This document shows, piece by piece, positions 5,701-10,827 of a DNA stretch of 10,827 nucleotides (its first letter is position 1; each line of letters starts with the position of its first letter). Under the pieces are notes generated by a model that was not told the DNA's origin, did not search any database, and saw only the letters and a list, made by a program, of their open reading frames with translations. Both the position numbers and the translations under genes were made by a program. The stretch comes from an uncultured Bacillus sp. (GTDB lineage Bacteria > Bacillota > Bacilli > Bacillales > Cytobacillaceae): NCBI GenBank assembly GCA_937902115.1, contig CALGSR010000227.1, positions 1 through 10,827 of the forward strand, read 5' to 3'.

Positions 5701-6607
5701 GTATACTTTTAAAATCTTCTGCAATTTCTGTTTTAGGAAAAATAGCACGTGCCTCAAGCAGCAATTCCAGAGCTGCATCACGGTCATAGCGTGAGCTGAT
5801 ATGGGTCAGACACAGATTTTTTGCCCCAGCCTCCTTTGCTGTTTGGGCTGCATGCTCTGTTGTCGAATGAAAATAATCATAGGCCAATGTTCCGTCGTCA
5901 GCAGCAAATGTCGCTTCGTGCACAAGCAGATCCGCTTCTTTCGCCAATTCCAGCGCACTTTGACATTTTCTCGTATCACCCAAAATGGACACAATCCGCC
6001 CCCGTTGATCTGGCCCAAGAAAATGATGTGCTTCTATTACTGTCCCATTTTCGAGCGTAACTGGAGCCCCCGCTTTAATATTCCGATACTGCGGCCCGGG
6101 CTTTATTCCAAACTCTTTCAGTTTTTCAACAAGCAGCGTTCGCGGTCTGTCTTTCTCGACAACTCGAAAACCAAAGGATAGAATGGCATGCTCAAGCTCA
6201 CGTGTTTCAACCATAAACTGCTCGTCCTCAAAAAGTATTCCTTCATTTATCTCTATGATTTCAAGCTGATATTTTAAATATGTACCACTTACCCGTAGGC
6301 TAGTCTCAATATACTCCTTAATGCCAGCGGGACCGTAAACCGTTAATGGGGATTCACCACCCTGAAACGAGCGGCTGGCAAGCAGTCCCGGGAGCCCGTA
6401 AATATGGTCCCCATGAAGATGGGTGATAAAGATTTTTTCAATCCGCCCCGGTTTAATCGATGTATGTAAAATTTGATGCTGTGTCGCTTCACCGCAGTCA
6501 AACAACCAAATCGCTCCCCGTTCTTCTAATAGTTTTAAAACAATCGCCGTCACATTTCTTCCTTTAGACGGAATCCCGGCTCCAGTTCCTAAAAAAAATA
6601 CGTCCAT
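5684..6607 (-). CDS. rnz: Ribonuclease Z (tRNA 3' processing endonuclease)
   Basis: 307 residues, the length I remember for B. subtilis RNase Z. It is a metallo-beta-lactamase-fold, zinc-dependent endonuclease that cuts CCA-less tRNA precursors just after the discriminator base. The zinc-binding motif is HLHGDH (63-68), with His63, His65, Asp67 and His68; the other ligands fit His140, Asp211 (GDTRKC) and His269 (LTHIS). His247 is in HSTTEH, a typical catalytic-site motif. The flexible tRNA-clamping arm is about residues 150-185, with KPGPQY. The N-terminus MDVFFLGTGAGIPSKGRN is typical. The ATG at 6607 follows AAAGGAG; the longer in-frame extension upstream crosses the promoter. The last codons and the stop fall in a repeat-like element. 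Transcribed alone and divergently from zwf. Confidence 0.96.
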   Translation of the reverse strand: MDVFFLGTGAGIPSKGRNVTAIVLKLLEERGAIWLFDCGEATQHQILHTSIKPGRIEKIFITHLHGDHIYGLPGLLASRSFQGGESPLTVYGPAGIKEYIETSLRVSGTYLKYQLEIIEINEGILFEDEQFMVETRELEHAILSFGFRVVEKDRPRTLLVEKLKEFGIKPGPQYRNIKAGAPVTLENGTVIEAHHFLGPDQRGRIVSILGDTRKCQSALELAKEADLLVHEATFAADDGTLAYDYFHSTTEHAAQTAKEAGAKNLCLTHISSRYDRDAALELLLEARAIFPKTEIAEDFKSIPVPRT

Positions 6608-6640
6608 AACCTTCTCCTTTCCACAAAAGACAATATGTTT

Positions 6641-6682
6641 ATTATAGCGAACTCGTTCAAAAGAAGAAAAGAAACTTTTGAA
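6641..6682 (-). promoter_or_regulatory. Putative rnz promoter with adjacent inverted repeat
   Basis: On the minus strand TATAAT (6646-6641) stands 33 bases before the rnz start codon and is a good -10 box; the -35 region is poor. Just upstream, over the -35 zone, TTCAAAAG (6656-6663) and CTTTTGAA (6675-6682) form a perfect 8-bp inverted repeat with an 11-base spacer, which could be a regulator site. The repeat is AT-rich, so chance is possible. Confidence 0.4.
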
Positions 6683-6807
6683 AAGACGGGATAGTTCTGC
6701 TAAATTGGACAAAAATAGAAGGGACAAACAAAGTATCTATTTAAATAGCTTGAAAAATCTAACATTCAATATTCATCTGCTGCATGATGATAAAGTGAGG
6801 TATATAA

Positions 6808-8319
6808 ATGATGAAACAAGGTGAAAAGCCAAAAGTGCTGATTATGATTTTTGGGGCAACCGGCGATTTGGCTAACAGGAAGTTATTCCCTTCCCTCTAT
6901 CAATTATATAAAAAAGGCAAAATCTCTGAACACTTTGCTGTGATTGGAGTGGCAAGGAGAACGTTAACAAACGAACAGTTTCAGGAAAATGTGAAAAAGT
7001 CTGTTCAGGGTACCGGTGGGCAAAAGAACAACCTGGATGATTTTGCTTCCCATTTTTATTATCATTCACATGATGTCACCGATTCCAATTCCTATACTGC
7101 CTTAAATGAGATGGCAAATCAGTTCGATGAGCAATACGGCACAGAAGGAAACCGTCTTTTTTACCTCGCTATGGCTCCTGAATTTTTTGGTACCATTGCT
7201 GTCCACCTAAAGGAGGATGGCCTTACCAACGTGAAAGGCTTTAAACGGCTTGTAATTGAAAAACCATTTGGCCGTGATTTAGAATCAGCGATTGAGTTAA
7301 ACAAGCAAATTCGCACTGCCTTTGATGAAGAGGATATTTACCGGATTGACCATTATCTTGGAAAGGAAATGGTGCAGAATATCGAGGTGATTCGTTTTGC
7401 CAATGCAATTTTTGAACCGCTTTGGAATAACCGCTACATCTCTAATATTCAAATCACCTCCAGTGAAGTACTGGGAGTAGAGGAACGTGGGCGTTATTAC
7501 GAAACAAGTGGCGCGTTGCGGGACATGGTACAAAATCATATTCTCCAGATTGTCGCCCTGTTAGCGATGGAACCGCCGATTAAACTCGAACCGCGGGAAA
7601 TTCGTTCCGAGAAAGTCAAGGTGCTGCGGGCACTACGGGAGATTCAAGGGAATAAAGTCCATAAAAATTTTATCCGAGGCCAGTATGGCGAAGGAAAAAT
7701 AGACGGAGAAAAAGTCCCTGCCTATCGCAGTGAACAGATGGTCAATCCAAATTCAAACACAGAAACCTTTGTCGCCGGCAAGCTGTTAATCGATAATTTC
7801 CGCTGGGCAGGTGTTCCTTTTTACATTCGGACAGGAAAAAGAATGCGGACGAAATCAACAAAAATTGTGATTCAGTTTAAAGATATTCCGATGAATTTAT
7901 ATTATAATGCTGAGCAGCAATTAAATCCGAATTTACTTGTTATTCATATTCAGCCCGAGGAAGGACTGACGCTGCATTTGAATGCGAAAAAAACCGGCCA
8001 TGGCATCAACGCGACACCGGTAAAGCTCAGCTTTGCCAATAGCGGAATCCACGGTTACAATACGCCGGAATCATATGAACGGCTGCTCTATGACTGTATG
8101 CATGGGGATGCGACGAATTTCACTCACTGGGATGAAGTCGCCTTATCATGGAGTTTTGTCGATAATATATCACAGGTATGGGAAAGCTCCATGGCCAACT
8201 TCCCGAATTACGAGGCCGGTACCATTGGGCCAAAAGAAAGTGATATTCTTCTCGCAAAGGATGGCTTCTACTGGTGGCCAATTTCAATGCTGGAAGTGGA
8301 CACCAATTGTCATGAATAA
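6808..8319 (+). CDS. zwf: Glucose-6-phosphate 1-dehydrogenase
   Basis: 503 residues, close to the usual 490-510. It oxidises glucose 6-phosphate to 6-phosphoglucono-lactone and reduces NADP+, the first step of the oxidative pentose phosphate pathway, in the cytosol. The N-terminal Rossmann domain has the coenzyme loop IFGATGDLANRKLFPSLY (14-31). EKPFGRD (151-157) and the signature RIDHYLGKEMVQN (179-191) carry the substrate-binding Lys and His of the active site. VQNHILQ (241-247) supplies the catalytic His244. The C-terminal domain holds GVPFYIRTGKRM, the substrate/NADP site typical of the family. ATG 6808 lies seven bases after GTGAGG; the following ATG is possible. The partner enzyme gene gndA is nearby on the other strand. 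A hairpin terminator follows the stop. Confidence 0.97.
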   Translation: MMKQGEKPKVLIMIFGATGDLANRKLFPSLYQLYKKGKISEHFAVIGVARRTLTNEQFQENVKKSVQGTGGQKNNLDDFASHFYYHSHDVTDSNSYTALNEMANQFDEQYGTEGNRLFYLAMAPEFFGTIAVHLKEDGLTNVKGFKRLVIEKPFGRDLESAIELNKQIRTAFDEEDIYRIDHYLGKEMVQNIEVIRFANAIFEPLWNNRYISNIQITSSEVLGVEERGRYYETSGALRDMVQNHILQIVALLAMEPPIKLEPREIRSEKVKVLRALREIQGNKVHKNFIRGQYGEGKIDGEKVPAYRSEQMVNPNSNTETFVAGKLLIDNFRWAGVPFYIRTGKRMRTKSTKIVIQFKDIPMNLYYNAEQQLNPNLLVIHIQPEEGLTLHLNAKKTGHGINATPVKLSFANSGIHGYNTPESYERLLYDCMHGDATNFTHWDEVALSWSFVDNISQVWESSMANFPNYEAGTIGPKESDILLAKDGFYWWPISMLEVDTNCHE

Positions 8320-8325
8320 ACGTCA

Positions 8326-8358
8326 AGGCAGTCTCTTGATGAGAGACTGCCTCTTCCG
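8326..8358 (+). terminator. Hairpin terminator after zwf
   Basis: AGGCAGTCTCT (8326-8336) pairs perfectly with AGAGACTGCCT (8342-8352) around the loop TGATG. It starts six bases after the zwf stop codon. The following sequence is CTTCCGATT, a weak T-tract, so it may terminate inefficiently or protect the 3' end of the mRNA. Confidence 0.7.
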
Positions 8359-8450
8359 ATTGCTTTCGCAAATGGATAAGAGAACACCCTATACTAAATA
8401 CCACTCCAAGTGATTTTCAGCGCACTCTCCAGAAACACATTTGTCTTTTT

Positions 8451-8466
8451 CCTGTGCCAGGCACCG
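8451..8466. repeat. GTGCCAGGCAC palindrome, dispersed-repeat-like
   Basis: GTGCC-A-GGCAC (8454-8464) lies four bases past the stop of the DUF59 gene. The word GGTGCCTGGCAC is, from memory, a common start of intergenic repeats in some Bacillaceae, often together with GGGACAA words such as those at 5656. It has no T-run of its own on the minus strand. Confidence 0.35.
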
Positions 8467-8469
8467 ATT

Positions 8470-8790
8470 TTATCTTATTCCTAACGCTATTTTTGCATAA
8501 CGAGTCATCATATCTTTATTCCAAGGCGGGCTCCAAACGAGATTGACATTGGCTGCATTAACTTCCGGTACTTCCTTAACGGCTTCTTGAACTTGGGTGA
8601 TGATCTGGCTGGCCATTGGACAGCCCATCGAAGTTAAGGTCATATCAATCGTAATGATTCCATGCTCTCCCATTTTTATATCATAAATCAAGCCAAGATT
8701 GACGAGATCCATGCCAATTTCAGGATCCACAACCGTTTCTAATGCTTCCATAATTCTATCTTTTACTTCTTGATTTAATTCTTGTTCCAT
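8470..8790 (-). CDS. MIP18/DUF59 family iron-sulfur cluster assembly protein (SufT/YitW-like)
   Basis: 106 residues, the size of the single-domain MIP18 (DUF59) family; the closest named B. subtilis relative I recall is YitW. Members help mature Fe-S proteins in the cytosol. Visible family marks: VVDPEIGMDLVNLGLIYDI (20-38) with Asp22 and Glu24; TLTSMGCPMASQI (51-63) with the conserved Cys57; and the tail VWSPPWNKDMMTRYAK (85-100). The ATG at 8790 follows AAGGAG with eight bases between. It lies between zwf and gndA, on the gndA strand, about 110 bases past the gndA terminator. It is thus probably a separate transcript, and there is no suf or isc gene in view. The specific client is unknown. 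Confidence 0.92.
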   Translation of the reverse strand: MEQELNQEVKDRIMEALETVVDPEIGMDLVNLGLIYDIKMGEHGIITIDMTLTSMGCPMASQIITQVQEAVKEVPEVNAANVNLVWSPPWNKDMMTRYAKIALGIR

Positions 8791-8887
8791 TTCTTCAGCT
8801 CCTTACAAACGATGTTCTATTTCTATCCTAACAGAAAAGAGAGAAATTAAGAAATTACTTGCTTATAGAAAACCTCATTCATATTTT

Positions 8888-8928
8888 AATAAAAATAACA
8901 GGATCATGAGCTTAAACAAATGATCCTG
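8888..8928 (-). terminator. Rho-independent terminator of gndA
   Basis: CAGGATCAT (8899-8907) pairs with ATGATCCTG (8920-8928), a perfect 9-bp stem with a 12-base loop. On the minus strand the stem is followed by TTATTTTTATT. It begins 11 bases past the gndA stop codon. Confidence 0.85.
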
Positions 8929-8939
8929 CCATTTCATTT

Positions 8940-10364
8940 TCATCTAGATTCCGCCTCCCCAAGCCAGTTTGTATGGAAAGTGCCTTCACGGTCTGTGCGC
9001 TGGTACGTATGGGCACCAAAGTAATCGCGCTGTGCTTGAAGCAGATTAGCCGGCAGAATCGCTGTACGATAGCTATCATAATACGCCAAAGCTGCGGAGA
9101 AGCATGGCACAGGAATACCAGCCTGTACGCTGTGAGCAACAATTTCCCTTAAAGGTGTCTGATAGTTCTCGGCAATATCTTTAAAATACGGATCGAGCAG
9201 GAGATTTTTCAAGCCGGGCTCACGGTCATACGCATCCTTAATCCGCTGTAAAAATTGTGCACGGATGATGCAGCCGCCGCGAAAAATCATCGCAATCTCT
9301 CCGTACTGTAGATTCCAGTCATATACCTCCGATGCGGCCCGCATTTGCGCAAATCCTTGAGCATAGGAGCAGATTTTACTCATGTACAGTGCTTTGCGTA
9401 CAGACTCGATAAATGCATCTTTATCGCCATTAAAGGCAGGTGTTTGCGGTCCGTTTAAAATTTTGCTTGCTGCAACCCACTCCTCCTTCATCGCCGAAAT
9501 AAAGCGGGCAAATACGGATTCCGTAATTATTGGCAGTGGAATGCCAAGGTCCAGGGCATTTTGACTCGTCCATTTGCCGGTTCCCTTCTGTCCAGCGGTA
9601 TCGAGAATCATATCAACAAGAGCGTTGGACGTTTCCTCATCTTTTTTCGTAAAAATATCTGCTGTAATTTCAATAAGATAGCTGTCAAGCTCGCCTTTAT
9701 TCCACTCCGAAAAGACAGTGTGAAGCTCATCTGCGTCCATGCCGAGCACATGTTTTAAAATAAAATAGGCCTCGCAAATCAGCTGCATATCGCCATATTC
9801 AATGCCATTGTGCACCATTTTTACATAATGTCCGGCACCATCAGGACCGATATACGTCGTACATGGGTCCCCCTCGACTTTAGCCGAAATGTCTTTAAAA
9901 ATTGGTGCGACCAATTCATAGGCTTCTTTTTGGCCTCCCGGCATAATCGAAGGCCCCTTCAACGCCCCCTCTTCCCCGCCGGAAACACCGGTGCCGATAA
10001 AGTGAATCCCAAGCTCGCTTAACCTTTTATTGCGTGCCTGAGTGTCAACAAAGAAGGCATTGCCCCCGTCAATGAGGATATCTCCTTTTTCCAAATGAGG
10101 AATCAGCTGCTCAATCGTCGCATCTGTCGGTCCGCCAGCTTTCACCATCAACATGATTTTCCTCGGTTTTTCCAGTGATTCGATGAATTCCTCAATCGAA
10201 TAGGTACCGGTAATCTTACGACCTTTTGTCTCCGCAACCATTTCAAGAGTTTTTTCTTTGGAACGATTAAAGACGGAAACGGAATAGCCCCTTGATTCAA
10301 TATTCATGGCCAGATTTTTCCCCATGACCGCTAAGCCAATTACGCCAAATTGTTGTTTTGTCAT
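8940..10364 (-). CDS. gndA: 6-phosphogluconate dehydrogenase, decarboxylating
   Basis: 474 residues, full length for the long (about 470-residue) form. It converts 6-phosphogluconate to ribulose 5-phosphate and CO2 with NADPH, in the cytosol. The Rossmann loop is GVIGLAVMGKNLAMN (7-21). FNRSKEK (32-38) after strand beta2 fits NADP+ binding through Arg34. Substrate and catalytic residues: Asn102 in DGGNAFF, GTGVSGGEEGA (124-134), and Lys182 with His185-Asn186 and Glu189 in YVKMVHNGIEYGDMQLI. The C-terminal RDYFGAH supplies Arg446 and His452, the residues that reach into the partner subunit's site. The ATG at 10364 follows GAAGGGATG. The B. subtilis order (polY, gndA, zwf, rnz) supports the name gndA. 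An upstream leader contains alternative hairpins (10391-10438). Confidence 0.96.
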   Translation of the reverse strand: MTKQQFGVIGLAVMGKNLAMNIESRGYSVSVFNRSKEKTLEMVAETKGRKITGTYSIEEFIESLEKPRKIMLMVKAGGPTDATIEQLIPHLEKGDILIDGGNAFFVDTQARNKRLSELGIHFIGTGVSGGEEGALKGPSIMPGGQKEAYELVAPIFKDISAKVEGDPCTTYIGPDGAGHYVKMVHNGIEYGDMQLICEAYFILKHVLGMDADELHTVFSEWNKGELDSYLIEITADIFTKKDEETSNALVDMILDTAGQKGTGKWTSQNALDLGIPLPIITESVFARFISAMKEEWVAASKILNGPQTPAFNGDKDAFIESVRKALYMSKICSYAQGFAQMRAASEVYDWNLQYGEIAMIFRGGCIIRAQFLQRIKDAYDREPGLKNLLLDPYFKDIAENYQTPLREIVAHSVQAGIPVPCFSAALAYYDSYRTAILPANLLQAQRDYFGAHTYQRTDREGTFHTNWLGEAESR

Positions 10365-10390
10365 TGTCCTAACATCCCTTCTAATCGATG

Positions 10391-10438
10391 TCTTCTTTAA
10401 GGAAGAAATATCCTGCCTTTTTGTAAGAGGTTCTTCCT
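10391..10438 (-). promoter_or_regulatory. gndA leader with alternative inverted repeats
   Basis: AGGAAGAA (10400-10407) can pair with TTCTTCCT (10431-10438), a perfect 8-bp match, or with the neighbouring TCTTC (10391-10395) in a near-palindrome centred on TTTAAG. The two foldings exclude each other. The region lies in the 119-base gap between the polymerase gene and gndA, about 27 bases before the gndA start. No recognised riboswitch is seen. Confidence 0.3.
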
Positions 10439-10483
10439 CGATTATCTATAGTTTGACATTATAAAGAAGGAATTAATCTGAAT

Positions 10484-10827
10484 TTAAAAAAAGTCGAGAA
10501 AATCTTTACTGAAGCTCGTTTCGGATATGCTGTTTGGTTCTTCCTGCGGCGCATCTTTCAAATCTGCCGCTTGCTCAATAATCGTTTCTCCATATTTTTT
10601 ACGTAATTGCTCAATCGTTTCCAACAATGGTTCCTTGGCTGCATCCTTTTCATAGGAAAACAAATCAAGCTGCTTCACTGCATGAACTTTTTCCACAAGA
10701 TCGGAAGCCGTCACACCTAGGAGCCGAATCGATTCCCCATTCCAGTTTTTCAAAAAAAGCTCTCTGCTTTCGTGAAAAATTTCTTCCTTCGAGCCGATTG
10801 GGTTCAGAAGCTTTTTACTCCGTGTAA
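10484..10827 (-). CDS. dinB: DNA polymerase IV (Y family), C-terminal part, cut by window edge
   Basis: The last 114 residues are visible; the frame stays open to the right edge, so the catalytic palm is outside. The visible part is the end of the little-finger domain: the strand and helix EIFHESRELFLKNWNGESIRLLGVTAS, including the family-typical SIRLLGV, then the beta-clamp binding motif QLDLF (10658-10672). A charged, variable tail of about 45 residues follows and ends in KDFLDFF. Pol IV carries out error-prone bypass synthesis once recruited to the sliding clamp. The gene precedes gndA on the same strand, as yqjH (polYB) does in B. subtilis from memory. The tail after the clamp motif is longer than in many homologues that end at it. 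Confidence 0.9.
   Translation of the reverse strand, partial: TRSKKLLNPIGSKEEIFHESRELFLKNWNGESIRLLGVTASDLVEKVHAVKQLDLFSYEKDAAKEPLLETIEQLRKKYGETIIEQAADLKDAPQEEPNSISETSFSKDFLDFF

Noticed and set aside
5801..6181. Long plus- and minus-strand frames inside rnz
   Set aside because: Shadows of rnz, whose catalytic motifs and length are all present on the minus strand.
6608..6727. 40-residue N-terminal extension of RNase Z
   Set aside because: It crosses the TATAAT and inverted repeat upstream, has no binding site, and the 307-residue form matches the known length and N-terminus.
8033..8413. 126-residue plus frame overlapping the zwf end
   Set aside because: Out-of-frame shadow of zwf that also reads through its terminator hairpin.

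Overview
The window looks like chromosome of a low-to-moderate GC Firmicute of the family Bacillaceae. The evidence is strong AGGAGG-type ribosome binding sites, several TTG/GTG starts, rho-independent terminators, and the neighbourhood dinB(polY) - gndA - zwf - rnz, which from memory matches the Bacillus subtilis yqjH-yqjI-zwf-yqjK(rnz) region. The right half (about 5.2-10.8 kb) is this conserved core. The left half (1-5.2 kb) is accessory.

Left edge (1-960): the 5' part of a tnpB gene (IS200/IS605 superfamily RNA-guided nuclease), minus strand and cut by the window edge. It is transcribed divergently from a 50-residue ribbon-helix-helix (RHH) protein. The 84-base gap between them holds a perfect 9-bp inverted repeat and overlapping TATAAT boxes on both strands, so the small protein probably represses both genes. 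The RHH gene ends inside the first of two back-to-back hairpins (769-808 and 809-880), probably a transposon-end or structured-RNA region. No tnpA is seen.

950-5200: an Asp/Glu-racemase-like protein with only one of the two usual catalytic cysteines (minus); a MocR/GabR-type PLP-dependent regulator (minus) divergent from a GNAT acetyltransferase (plus), with an imperfect direct repeat between them as candidate operator; then a plus-strand two-gene operon of a YodB-like HxlR regulator with an N-terminal Cys6 and a cytoplasmic DsbA-fold protein resembling SpxH/YjbH. The last pair looks like a thiol-redox sensing and handling unit.

5200-10827: an unrecognised 65-residue protein (minus), ribonuclease Z (minus), glucose-6-phosphate dehydrogenase (plus), a MIP18/DUF59 (SufT/YitW-like) iron-sulfur assembly protein (minus), 6-phosphogluconate dehydrogenase (minus) and the C-terminal third or so of a Y-family DNA polymerase IV with its clamp-binding motif (minus, cut by the right edge). 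zwf and gndA supply the two NADPH-producing dehydrogenases of the oxidative pentose phosphate pathway, but stand on opposite strands with separate signals. Two short palindromic sequences, after rnz and after the DUF59 gene, look like dispersed intergenic repeats of Bacillaceae.

No tRNA, rRNA, CRISPR array or stretch over 300 bases without a gene was seen. The most unusual part is the tnpB-RHH module with its operator and paired hairpins.
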